DNA of 17,500 nt from Stramonita haemastoma (taxonomy: Eukaryota > Mollusca > Gastropoda > Neogastropoda > Muricidae). The DNA is taken from assembly GCA_030674155.1 (NCBI GenBank), contig CM060337.1, positions 38,626,055 to 38,643,554 on the forward strand, read 5' to 3'. The notes under the pieces are model-generated. The model had not been told where the DNA came from. It made no database searches and saw only the letters and a program-made list of their open reading frames with translations. Position numbers and translations under genes: made by a program. Shown piece after piece: positions 1 to 10,704 of this stretch; position 1 is the first letter of the stretch, and every line of letters begins with the position of its first letter.

Positions 1-182
1 CCAGTTGTGTCTGAGATATTCGGTGTGTGCCAACAGTAGCAGGTAACTTTTGAAAATGAGAAGTTCACAGACAGAAACAGTTTTGGGAGAGATGGTTTAT
101 TTTTTTTCTGTTTACATTGAAATTGAATCCTTGCAGGAGTGGGCGGTTTGCTAAAAGGTTACAAAAAATATACCAGTAAAAT

Positions 183-345
183 AAAAAGAGATAAAGAGAC
201 TGAACGAGAGATAGAAAAATACAAAGAAAGAAAGACAGACAGACAGAAAAAGAGAGAGACACAGAAAGAAAGAAAAAAAGGAGAGAAAGAAAACACAGAG
301 AACAAAAGATAGAAGCGAGGAAAGAAAAAGATAGATTCTAAACAA
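183..345. repeat. Purine-rich low-complexity tract (GAAA/GACA/GAGA)
   Basis: The plus strand here is almost entirely A and G, with short GACA and GAGA runs and little regular period. Open frames across it, rich in Ser, Leu and Phe on the minus strand, only reflect the base composition. No element ends or coding signals are visible. Confidence 0.8.
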
Positions 346-740
346 ACCGAAATGAAAGGGTTAAAAGAAAAGTAAGATATTTTCTATGCATCAAAAATTC
401 ATAAAATAAACTAGCGAAGTAAAAAACAACAAAAATTACATCAAATCATAAATCAAATAAACTAGGATTTTTACATTAGAGTTTAAAATGCATCTTCCAA
501 AAGCAAACAATCGTTCAACAAACGAGTAAAGACAGAATTAAACAAGGCAACCAAAAAAAAGGATGGTAATAAATGAGTTAGCCGGCAAACAAAACGAGAT
601 CAAACCCAACCGAACCCATTTCCAAATCTAATCTTCAGGCAAAAAGCAGCTCTGCGTTGGCTGCAGACGCCTGGATGTATAGGAATGAGCAGAGAACCAA
701 AGCTGAATGAACAACTGGATAAACAAACACACTGAGGATG
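346..740. other. AT-rich spacer without a recognisable gene
   Basis: This stretch is A-rich with short adenine runs and stops in all frames. I see no splice-site pair, RNA gene or repeat shared with the rest of the window. It ends where the G-rich start of a SINE begins. Confidence 0.6.
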
Positions 741-1180
741 AAACGGGGGGGACGGGACAGCCTAGTGGTCAGAACATTGCGCTCGCAATTTGACGACCCG
801 TGTTCGATTCCCGTTCGAGGGGATTTTTCCCCTAGAGTCAACATCGGTGCTGGCAATTTGACGACCCGAGTTCGATTCCCGTTGGAAGGGATTTTTCCTC
901 CTGAAGTTAACAACAGTTCTGACTTCACTCTCCCCAAAAGTCCTTCGGATGAGACTATAAATCGAGTCGGCGTGTGAGAATACACGCAGAACATCTTGCG
1001 CACAAGTTAAATCCTGTTCCGCTTTTCGTAAAAGTAGGCCATGGTGTGCCGGTGGGAACAGATGACAAGATTTACAAAACTGCATACACACAGGGACTGG
1101 ATGTAAAAAAAAAAGCACATGGGTGTTTATTCCATTATCCTCGATATAAAATGATAAATAAATACATAAAAATAAATAAG
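741..1180 (+). mobile_element. tRNA-derived SINE, family A, copy 1 (near full length)
   Basis: This short interspersed element has an internal RNA polymerase III promoter. A box A-like motif, cagcctagtggtc, lies at 758-770, and box B-like motifs lie at 801-811 (tgttcgattcc) and 869-879 (agttcgattcc). Next comes a central block with 'gatgagactataaatcgag' near 948, the stem 'gaacatcttgcgcacaa', and a tail with 'acagatgacaagatttac' and 'attccattatcctcgatat' that ends A-rich near 1180. The same order of parts recurs at 13241-13735. Such elements encode no protein and move with LINE enzymes. No clear target-site duplication was found, so the ends are approximate. The tRNA origin is well supported; the family name is unknown to me. 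Confidence 0.85.
785..920 (+). repeat. 68-bp tandem duplication carrying a second box B
   Basis: The segment at 785-852 is repeated at 853-920, and both begin with 'gcaatttgacgacccg'. Each carries a TTCGATTCC box B core and a 'ggatttttcc' block. The second copy has several substitutions. The homologous SINE at 13241 has only one such segment, so the duplication is probably derived in this copy or subfamily. Confidence 0.85.
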
Positions 1181-1395
1181 GAAGAAAAATGCAGATGCAC
1201 TAGGAATGGAAGAAACGAAAGAAGATGCTTGCTCTCAACTTTTTGGGGGGTAAAACTTCATTCCGTTTATGTTTACATTTTTCTTAGCTGATTCCGAATA
1301 GACTCCTTCCGACAGCTTGGAGTTGGGGGAAAAGCTTTCAGAAGATTGACATGGATGGAGGGGAGCAGTGTGATAGATACTGTGGGGAAGGAGAG

Positions 1396-1414
1396 AACAG
1401 ACAGACAGACAGAC

Positions 1415-1449
<35 letters not shown>

Positions 1450-1531
1450 GAGAGAGAGAAAGAGAGACAGAGACAGAGACAGAGACAAAGAGAGCTAGAG
1501 AGAGAGATAGAGAGTGAGAGAGAGAGAGATT
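1396..1531. repeat. (CAGA)n to (GA)n microsatellite
   Basis: A (CAGA)n run passes into (GA)n with GACAGA variants. It directly abuts the 3' end of the minus-strand LINE at about 1531. The serine- and arginine-rich frames across it are artefacts. Confidence 0.95.
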
Positions 1532-3634
<2,103 letters not shown>

Positions 3635-3840
3635 CTTAAATCAACCCCAACAAGAGAGATGAATGGCGGCAGTAATGGCGGTCCTGTGGCTTCCTGTCAG
3701 CTGAGCCAATGAGAAAGCACGAAGGGAGAAAGGATTGGTTCCGGTCCATTGGCTTTGGTCACGGATACTGCAGCCAGCAGCCAATGGAAGGAAGGGATAC
3801 AGGGAAGAGAATAGTCTGACAGGAACCGCTCTGTCATGGG
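3635..3840 (+). repeat. CCAAT-array dispersed repeat, copy A
   Basis: This block matches 10177-10380 at roughly 88% by hand alignment over about 184 bases. It has four CCAAT boxes in alternating orientation: CCAAT at 3706-3710, ATTGG at 3734-3738 and 3748-3752, CCAAT at 3781-3785. Shared words include 'gaatggcggcagtaatggcg', 'gtcacggatactgcagcc' and 'agtctgacaggaaccgctct'. CCAAT boxes usually bind NF-Y-type factors in promoters, so a promoter or LTR-like origin is possible, but I see no TATA box or linked gene. Minus-strand frames exist in both copies but are out of register through the middle, so coding is unlikely. Ends are approximate, and the strand is simply that of the alignment. Confidence 0.75.
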
Positions 3841-4072
3841 CCTGGGTTGGCCGGGGAAGAGGGGGTAATGGTACTTGTGAAGCCATCAATTTAGCAACAA
3901 CGTTGTTTTTTTTGTATATGTAGGAAGATTTGATGTATCATTGAACATCATTACACATGTGGCAATTATGTGGGTCTGAGGGTTGTTTGTTTGTACGTTT
4001 GTTGTTTTAGGTCATTTTTCATTATCATGAGTCAGATCTATAATAGCATGTTAAGAGTTTTTAGGAGTACAT
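3841..4072. other. Spacer, no gene seen
   Basis: This is ordinary-looking AT-rich sequence. The only local structure is a 12-bp perfect palindrome, aacaacgttgtt, at 3896-3907. No repeat or exon was recognised. Confidence 0.5.
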
Positions 4073-4325
4073 GGGGAAAGGGTAGCTCAGTGGTCAGAGT
4101 ACTCACTCTCCCAAAGCTAGGGTTAAGCAGCATTTGAGCATGACTACCAAGTGGAGGGGTGACCGACCATTTGCACATCTTGGTTTCAGTTCAGTCCCCC
4201 AGTTCACCCAGCTGTAAATGGGTACTTGCCCTCTTTAAGGTCAGGAGAGGTAAAGCAGCAAGGGAGAGGAGATGGGCGCCACCCTGGAGAAGCTGAGGTC
4301 TCTGACATCTTGCTCTCCAATGACT
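4073..4325 (+). mobile_element. tRNA/5S-derived SINE, family B, copy 1
   Basis: The element begins near 4073 with a tRNA-type box A, tagctcagtggtc, at 4083-4095. About 30 bases later a 5S rRNA-like stretch starts with 'ggttaagcagcat' and ends with 'ggggtgaccg' (about 4121-4165). The body carries 'aaatgggtacttgccctc', 'ggtaaagcagcaagggagag' and 'gagatgggcgccaccct', all shared with 6684-6975. The 5S part is more eroded than in that copy, and part of the body ('caatttgctggcccct' in copy 2) is missing. It is presumably moved by a LINE in trans. No clear target-site duplication was seen. Confidence 0.8.
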
Positions 4326-4692
4326 AGTAAGTTATGGGAACAGGACCACCACCAAGAGTATTTGTTTAATTGATGTAAGTTTCCTGTCTTTATTCAGTGG
4401 TAAGATATCCACTACTCTGGATGGTTTCAATGTATTTGCATAATCTGAAATGTCCCTCACTAGTCTCGCAGTGGTTTTAATTGTGATTTTTGGTGCAAAG
4501 AGAAATGTTTCTTGATTCTGCATTAGTCTGGATTAATTTATTACGTAGCAAGAAAAAACACAATGTTGCAGAACTGTGACCCCATGATTGTTTACAAAAC
4601 ATTTTCATGACATTTGGACTTGTCGTTATATTCGATAACATTAGTCAGTTTTTCAAGTTTAACTTTCCAGTTAAAAAAAGAACCTCTACTAA
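4326..4692. other. Unique AT-rich spacer, no gene seen
   Basis: All frames are broken by stops and no shared repeat was found. The minus-strand 63-codon frame at 4332-4523 has no recognisable domain. It is followed directly by (CA)n. Confidence 0.5.
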
Positions 4693-4706
4693 TCACACAC
4701 ACACAC

Positions 4707-4753
<47 letters not shown>

Positions 4754-4814
4754 CAAAAACACACACACAACACACATCAACACACACACACACACACACA
4801 CAAAACACACACAC

Positions 4815-4910
<96 letters not shown>

Positions 4911-4922
4911 CACACACACACA
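4693..4922. repeat. Long interrupted (CA)n microsatellite
   Basis: About 230 bases of CA repeat are interrupted at intervals by AAA or CAACA slips. Frames over it give only His-Thr or Cys-Val strings. Alternating purine-pyrimidine runs of this length can adopt Z-DNA. Confidence 0.97.
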
Positions 4923-4950
4923 CTTTGAGTGAACAGACGTAAAATCGAAG

Positions 4951-4981
4951 CAACAACAACAACAACAACAACACACACACA
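4951..4981. repeat. (CAA)n passing into (CA)n
   Basis: Seven CAA units at 4951-4971 change directly into ACACAC. The trinucleotide and dinucleotide tracts share CA steps, which suggests slippage converting one into the other. Confidence 0.85.
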
Positions 4982-5390
4982 TACACCTGAAGTTCCCCTT
5001 TCCCCATTTCCAAAATTTTTGTTGCTTCTTTTTTTTTTTTTTAATCCAGAAAAGCCTGATAAGACACACTCACGAAGGTAAATCGGGTGGCGGCACAAGC
5101 AGAGTGGGTGGCAGGTGTGGGGGGGGTGAGGTGATTGGGGGTTAATTGGACAGTGCTGTATCGACAGCGGAGATAACGGGCTGTCTGCTGTGCAGCGCTG
5201 CACGGCACTGCAAGCAGCAGTGTGACGTCTGATGGAAAACACCTGCCTCCTTCAAACCTGTTGTGCTGTGCTGCATGCAGCAATGATGAGGATGCTCCTG
5301 CTGTTTTGTATTGCGTGTTTGTCATACAACACTGATCAGCATGGTTTTTTTTAGTGATAAAAGATTTTTCCTCAGTTAAACACTCTTTTG
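4982..5390. other. GC-richer single-copy island between repeats
   Basis: From about 5050 to 5330 this is one of the few stretches that is neither AT-rich nor simple repeat. It holds a 14-bp perfect palindrome, gtgcagcgctgcac, at 5190-5203 within CTGCTG...CAGCAG, and a CRE-like TGACGTCT at 5223-5230. A 23-codon frame at 5283-5354 begins MMRMLLLFCIACLSY. I see no clear splice donor, and nothing proves a gene. Confidence 0.45.
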
Positions 5391-5505
5391 TTTCTTAATT
5401 ACAGTTTTTGTCTTGTTCTTTTACAGTGTTTTGTGTTTTTGTTCTCGTTTTAGTTCTTCTTTGTAGTTTCTTGTTCTTCTTGTTCTTGTTCCTCTTGTTG
5501 TTGTT

Positions 5506-5702
5506 TGTTCTTCTTCTTCTTCTTGTTCTTGTTCTTGTTTCTTCTTCTTCTTCTTCTCCTTCTCTTTCTTCTTCTTCTTCTTCTTCTTCTTCTTCTTCTT
5601 CTTCTTCTTCTTCTTCTTCTCTTCTTCTCCTTCTTCTTCTTCTTCTTCTTCTTCTTCTTCTTCTTCTTCTTCTTCTTCTTCTTCTTCTTCTTCTTCTTCT
5701 TT
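5506..5702. repeat. (TTC)n trinucleotide repeat
   Basis: This is nearly uninterrupted CTT repeat, a homopyrimidine strand paired with homopurine. Long (GAA)n.(TTC)n tracts are known to form triplex (H-DNA). The poly-Phe, Leu, Ser, Glu, Lys and Arg frames across it are artefacts. Confidence 0.97.
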
Positions 5703-5870
5703 GCATTCTTCTTCTCCTTCTTTGACTTTTCTTTGCTTTCTTCTTGGATTTTTTTTTCTTTTATTGTATTCTTCTTTGCATTCTCCCTCTTTGCAGTTTT
5801 CTTCCTTGTACTTTTTGCATCCTTTTTCTCCTCCCCCAGTCATTCTTCTCTTCTAACACCTCTTTTTCTT
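5703..5870. repeat. Pyrimidine-rich flank of the (TTC)n block
   Basis: T/C-rich sequence carries repeated 'ttctttgcattc' words without a strict period. It appears to be decayed TTC repeat and links the trinucleotide tract to the 19-bp minisatellite. Confidence 0.75.
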
Positions 5871-6075
5871 CTTTGTAATTCTTCTTCTTCTTTGCAATTC
5901 TTCTACTTCTTTGCAATTCTTCTTCTTCTTTGTAATTTCTTCTTTCTTCTTTGCAATTCTTCTTCTTCTTTGCAATTTCTTCTTCTTCTTTGCAATTCTT
6001 CTTCTTCTTTGTAATTCTTCTTCTTCTTTGCAATTCTTCTTCTTCTTTGTAATTCTTCTTCTTCTTTGCAATTTT
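5871..6075. repeat. 19-bp minisatellite built from TTC and TTTG(C/T)AA
   Basis: Units follow the pattern TTTGCAATTCTTCTTCTTC, with TTTGTAA variants. Successive G positions of the TTTGYAA word fall at 5894, 5913, 5932, 5953, 5972, 5992, 6011, 6030, 6049 and 6068, so spacing is mostly 19 with a few 20s and one 21. This is a higher-order repeat that arose inside a triplet tract. Confidence 0.9.
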
Positions 6076-6139
6076 TTTTCATTGCAATTCTCTTCTTTCC
6101 ATTCTCCTTCTTCTTCTTTGTTGTTCTTCCTCATTTCAT

Positions 6140-6238
6140 TCTTCTTTGCGTTCATTTCTTTGCGTACATCTTCTTTGCATTCTTCTTCTTTGCATTCTTC
6201 TTTGCATTCTTCTTTGCTCTCTTCCTCTCTGCACTCTT
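6140..6238. repeat. Short repeats of TTCTTTGCATTC
   Basis: Several imperfect copies of a 12- to 15-base unit with a TTTGCRT core occur here. It is related in sequence to the upstream 19-bp array but has a shorter period, and it ends where ordinary sequence resumes. Confidence 0.75.
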
Positions 6239-6683
6239 CGTTTCAGTTTGGCATGTCAAACTGCCCTCCTTTCACAACCACTGTTACCCCTCAGATTGTA
6301 TGATGTCTGTGTTTGTTCAATCTCTACACTCAGTCTAGTCCTGAATTACCCGGGTTAACAAGTCTAGCAGTCTACCAGTGAACTATTCACAGTAATATCT
6401 GCTAAACTGGTTCTACTTAAGATGAATGGATATTTGCTTTTTTTTTAATGCCTTTCCACTAAAAGCTACTTCTGGTGGGTTGTTTTTTTTCGTTCCTTGG
6501 CTAGAGCTTCGAGGTTCACAATGATGCAATTTTTGCGTATGCAATTATTGTCTTTGTCCACCACTTAGGTAGCCCATTCCGACTTCAGGGATGATGTCTA
6601 AAGTGGACACTAGTGTTGTAGACAGTATGTCTGCGTTTTTTGTTTTAAACTATATTTTGTTATCCTAAGTAACCAGCTAGTTA
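6239..6683. other. Single-copy spacer, no gene seen
   Basis: Mixed sequence with short T runs, all frames interrupted. I found no repeat shared with the rest of the window and no RNA gene. Confidence 0.5.
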
Positions 6684-6975
6684 GGGTACGGGATAGCTCA
6701 GTGGTCAGAGTGCTCGCTTTCCCCCCAGCCAAAGTTAAGCAGCGTCGAGCGTGGTTGGCTGTTGGATGGGTGACCGTTTACGCACCTTGGCTTCAGTACA
6801 GTTCCCCCATCCGTAAATGGGTACCTGCCCTCTTTAGGGTCAGGGAAGGTAAAGCAGCGAGGGAGAGGAGATGGGCGCCGCCCTCAATTTGCTGGCCCCT
6901 AGAGAAGCTGAGGTCTCTGATGCCTCGCTCCCCTGCGACCACACAGGTACGGGACACCTTTACCCTTTACCTTTT
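6684..6975 (+). mobile_element. tRNA/5S-derived SINE, family B, copy 2 (best preserved)
   Basis: The tRNA-like box A, tagctcagtggtc, is at 6694-6706. It is followed at 6731-6776 by a stretch that reads like the internal control region of animal 5S rRNA: 'aaagttaagcagcgtcgagc' and then 'ggatgggtgaccg'. The body has 'aaatgggtacctgccctc', 'ggtaaagcagcgagggagag' and 'gagatgggcgccgccctcaa'. The 3' end is a short TTTACC repeat at about 6957-6975. Both kinds of polymerase III promoter parts are therefore present in one element. It lies tail to tail with the next SINE. Confidence 0.88.
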
Positions 6976-6979
6976 AATT

Positions 6980-7222
6980 ACCAGCACAAATGGGCTACTG
7001 TTCCAAAAAGGTAGAACAGGTTTTAACGTGTGCGCAAGATGTTCTGCATGTGTTTGCTCTGGGGGCTTTGGTATAAATGTTAGTCTCTCCAAAGGATTGT
7101 ATGGGAGTGGAGTCAGTATTGATGTTTATTCCTTGAGGGAAATGCCCTTTTGTGGACATTTCGGTGGTGGTTTGAACACGGGTCCGTCAAATCGCGAGCG
7201 CAACGCTCTAACCCCCCCCCCC
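6980..7222 (-). mobile_element. Family A SINE, 3'-truncated reverse copy
   Basis: On the minus strand it reads 'ggttagagcgttgcgctcgc' (remains of box A and the tRNA arm), 'gacccgtgttcaaacc' (box B region), the central block, 'agaacatcttgcgcacacg', and stops at 'acagtagcccatttgtgctgg'. The A-rich tail half is missing. Its 5' end adjoins a C-rich run (7210-7222), so box A is incomplete. Confidence 0.8.
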
Positions 7223-7416
7223 CTCCTCCTTCCAACTGTTGATAAAATGTAATATTTCAATTTTCGCACAGTTTAGCCTGATTGGCTTTTAAGACAAGTT
7301 TTGCTACTGTTGGCTAGACTACTTTTGATACATTTTGATGCTGGTGTTGTGGACAATGTTTTAGCAAAGATTTCTGTTGATGGAGTTTATACTGGAGATT
7401 TTACATCATTCAGAAA

Positions 7417-7460
7417 GTGTGTGTGTGTATGTGTCGTGCGTGGTGTGTGTGTTTGTGTGT

Positions 7461-7496
<36 letters not shown>

Positions 7497-7811
7497 GTGT
7501 ATCTGTGTGTCTGTCTGTGTCTGTCTGTGTTTGTGAGTGTGTGTGAGTGTGTGTTTCTGTGAGTCTGTGTGTATGTGTGTATGTGTGTATGTGTGTGCGT
7601 TTGTGTTTGTGTGTGTGCGTGCGTGTGTGTATGTGTGTGTATGTGTGTGTATGTGTGTGTGTGTCTGTGTGCGCATGTATGCGCATGTGTGCGTGCGTAC
7701 GTGCGTACGTGCGTGCGTGTGTGTGTGTGTGCGTGCTTGCGTGTGCGCGCGCTCGTGTGTGTGTGTGTGTGTGTGGGTGTGTGTGGTGTGCACGCGCACA
7801 TGTGTGTGTGC
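7417..7811. repeat. (GT)n tract with GTGC, GTAT and GTCT variants
   Basis: About 395 bases of nearly continuous alternating purine-pyrimidine, with 'gtgcgtgcgtacgtgcgtac' variants at 7690-7720. Such a run favours Z-DNA. The frames over it give Cys-Val or His-Thr strings only. Confidence 0.96.
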
Positions 7812-8039
7812 ATTCAAATGTGCACTCGCGTGTATGCAGACATCCTATTTGTAGCTACCACTGTCTGCATATAATATGTGTACCCTAGCCCTGCCTTACG
7901 AGCAAGTTGCACATAACCGTATTTCAGTCATCCCTAACTCAACCCATCCCTATGATTAAAACTGACAGGCAGGCACACTGGGGTAACACACACAGACACA
8001 CACCAAAGAAAAAGATGCTCAAAATATACCGGAGGCTGT

Positions 8040-8150
8040 AGGGAGGGGGTAGGGAGGGAGAGGGAGAGGGTGGGGGACAGAAGTTGAGGAGGGTGGGGAG
8101 TGGCAGGGGGTGGAGGGGGTGGAGGGGGTGGGGTGGAGGGAGAGAGATAA
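8040..8150 (+). repeat. G-rich block with G-quadruplex potential
   Basis: The plus strand carries many runs of three to five G separated by one to four bases, mainly GGAGGGGGT and AGGGAGGG words. This fits the general pattern for four-stranded G-quadruplex DNA. It precedes a GA tract by about 220 bases. No gene is nearby. Confidence 0.85.
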
Positions 8151-8369
8151 TAGGGTAAACTTTTAGCCCGAGAGTGACAGGGGTTGTGTCAGATGTGTTC
8201 AGTGAGGTCCCACAACAGGTAACTAGGAAATATGATAACGAGTTTGCAGAGTTTGGGAGTTCCTTTTTTTTTTCTTTTTTTTTTGTCTAGATAGAAATTC
8301 TACTCCCCATGTTTGCTGATAGTAGAGGTTAAGTTTTGAGCAAGATGAGATCAAACAAAAAACAAACGA

Positions 8370-8373
<4 letters not shown>

Positions 8374-8425
<52 letters not shown>

Positions 8426-8430
8426 AGAGT

Positions 8431-8500
<70 letters not shown>
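8374..8500. repeat. (GA)n microsatellite
   Basis: GA dinucleotides with a few GAA and GTA slips, followed by decayed A/G-rich sequence to about 8700. Confidence 0.96.
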
Positions 8501-8504
<4 letters not shown>

Positions 8505-8700
8505 TAACAGGAAAAAGGAAGGAATAAAAGAAAGACCAAAAAATAGAAAGAAAGAACAGAAAAAAGAAAGACAGAAAAAAGAAGAAAATATGGAAATAGA
8601 AAAGAAAGAAAAATAGAAGAAAGTAAGGAAGAAAGATAAACGGGCAGACAGAAATAAACAAAGATAGGAATACAGGGAATGATAAAAGAAAGCTTAATTT
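8501..8700. repeat. A/G-rich low-complexity flank
   Basis: Irregular GAAA and GAAAG words without a fixed period, probably degraded GA or GAAA repeat next to the pure GA tract. Confidence 0.7.
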
Positions 8701-9436
8701 TTCTTTACTTCAAAAAGAAGCGACGAGTTTCTCAAATATTATGAAATCATTCAGAAGACAAAGCACATAAAAACAGTAAAAATATAACATGACAAAATAT
8801 AGTTTTAGAAGTAGAAAAGCAGATGAACAGGATTATAAGAAAAAAAGTTAAAGAGGAAAAGGGAGTGTATTAGCAAACAGCATGATACAGAACTGAGTCC
8901 CCAAAAATTTGGAATCCAAAGTTATGTTTCACCATCGTGTTCGATAATGACCTCCAAAACAGCAAAGGAGGCAGCTGCTGTTGCGAAAATTGGACAAAAT
9001 TTGATTATAGTGGAGATGCCTTGCCCACAGCATACCCCACTCTCTCAACCAAGTGGGAACAAGGAGTCAGCGTTGGAGATGTTTCCAAGGCCAACTAGCC
9101 CCCAGGGCTGCAGCACATAAGGACTGTGCGAGTCAAGCCTCCTAGTCAGAGAATCATAGTCAATGACAAAAGACTAAGCTTTAAAGTGGAATTCTATGAG
9201 TGGAAAAGACAGACACTGATCACACAGCCTCTCACTTTGCTGTTGCCCCCAGCATCAGTGGTTTAATCAAGAACTGTGATAAATCCCAGGCACTGGTTGG
9301 CGAAATGCTAACTAGACCTGGGCAAACAACTCTAAAATCAATGTTTCAAAAGATAAGGAGGCCAGTATGCTTTAGAAATATCAGTTCTGTTCCTATTGTT
9401 GTCATTTGGGTGTGATTGCTTTTTTGTTTGGTCTTT
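8701..9436. other. Unclassified sequence, no gene identified
   Basis: This is the longest stretch with ordinary composition. The first 200 bases are AT-rich. From about 8930 to 9420 the composition is balanced, and a 71-codon plus frame (9200-9415) has no domain I recognise. It could be an old dispersed repeat or true single-copy DNA. I found no splice-site pair, RNA gene or target-site duplication. Confidence 0.45.
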
Positions 9437-9600
9437 ATTTATTCATTTATCTATTCTTTTATATCAAGGATAATGGAATATGCACTCATGTGATTTATTA
9501 CATCCAGTCCCTGTGTGTATGCAGTTTTTGTCAATCTTGTCATCTATTCCCACCAGCACACAATGGCCTACTCTTACGAAATAAGCGAACAAAGTGTAGA
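9437..9600 (-). mobile_element. Family A SINE, tail fragment
   Basis: Read on the minus strand it has 'cgtaagagtaggccattgtg', 'gggaatagatgacaag', 'cagggactggatgt' and 'attccattatccttgatat', ending A-rich. This is the 3' half of family A. Upstream (9601-9700) only a vague tRNA-like trace, 'ctgagttcaatagttc' on the minus strand, could mark a heavily decayed head. Confidence 0.8.
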
Positions 9601-9855
9601 AGTAGAACTATTGAACTCAGAGTCTCAAATGGGATTAGCTTGTGAAATATACAGCTAAACACTCTGGAAGTATGGGCTGCTTCTGGGTGGTAGCCGGCCT
9701 ATTAGTAGCTAAAGCTTCAGCTGACACAAGTTTGATGAATAACACCTCAGTGAACTAGAACTGTGGCACTATTCCCTTCACTTTCAAATCCATAACAGGA
9801 TCCACGGGTATTTGTCAGGTCCCTGTTTATAATGTGCACCTGCATATAGAAGCAG

Positions 9856-10156
<301 letters not shown>

Positions 10157-10176
10157 AGTGTGAAGGGGCAGGAAGT

Positions 10177-10380
10177 TGCCCTAAATCCTGGCCAGGAGAG
10201 ATGAATGGCGGCAGTAATGGCGGTCGTGTAGCTTTTCCTCAGCTGGACCAATGAGAGAGCAGGAAAGGAGAAAGGGATTGGTTCCGGTTCATTGGCTTGG
10301 GTCACGGATACTGCAGCCAGCAGCCAATGAAAGGCGGGGATGCAGGGGACACAATAGTCTGACAGGAACCGCTCTGTCAT
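10177..10380 (+). repeat. CCAAT-array dispersed repeat, copy B
   Basis: Related to 3635-3840 and in the same orientation. CCAAT boxes lie at 10248-10252, 10277-10281 (ATTGG), 10291-10295 (ATTGG) and 10324-10328. The start-to-start gaps of 29, 14 and 33 compare with 28, 14 and 33 in copy A, so the array is preserved while the sequence between has diverged. It also follows a GA/GACA tract. The minus-strand open frame through it fuses with GA-encoded Leu-Ser repeats and is not credible as a gene. Confidence 0.75.
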
Positions 10381-10435
10381 CCGCCTGACTTGCAGAGGAA
10401 AGAGGCGTTCAGGTGGTTTTTATGCCTCATGCTAG

Positions 10436-10525
10436 CACGTACGCACGTATGTGAGCACGTATGGATTTGCATATGCGTGCACACACACGCGCGCACGCGT
10501 GCGCGTGAGCGCACACACACGCACA
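10436..10525. repeat. Alternating purine-pyrimidine CA/CG tract with a 16-bp palindrome
   Basis: The sequence alternates CA, CG and TG steps almost throughout. A perfect 16-bp palindrome, cgcgcacgcgtgcgcg, sits at 10490-10505. CG-rich alternation is the most favourable kind for Z-DNA. Confidence 0.85.
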
Positions 10526-10704
10526 GAGACAGAGACAGCGAAAGGAATGAGGAGGAAGAAGAGAAGAAAGGCAGGAGAAAAAAAAGGCATGGATCTTGAA
10601 ACGCATCTGAGAAGGTAAGAAGATGACGACGAAAAATCAAAGTTGGGAACTACAGGCAGACTTCAAAGAAACAAGCAAGAACCAGACAGGCAGGTAACTC
10701 CAGT

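Noticed and set aside
758..813. Functional tRNA gene
   Set aside because: Box A and box B motifs are present, but the flanks do not form an acceptor stem and the sequence continues into a SINE body that recurs elsewhere.
4434..4441. Octamer ATTTGCAT as a promoter element
   Set aside because: A single eight-base match in AT-rich spacer with no gene nearby is expected by chance.
4592..5242. 216-codon minus-strand frame rich in Cys and Val
   Set aside because: It translates the (CA)n microsatellite; the flanking residues show no domain.
5395..6155. Overlapping frames of poly-Arg, poly-Glu, poly-Lys, poly-Phe and poly-Ser
   Set aside because: All come from the TTC tract and its 19-bp derivative, and several frames are open at once on both strands.
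6731..6776. 5S rRNA gene
   Set aside because: Only the internal promoter part matches; the 5' third and the 3' end of 5S are missing and it sits inside a SINE.
6957..6975. Telomere-like repeat (TTTACC)
   Set aside because: Only a few units, located at the 3' end of family B SINEs in two places; it is the SINE tail.
6701..7252. 183-codon plus-strand frame
   Set aside because: It spans two SINEs in opposite orientation and has no protein similarity that I recognise.
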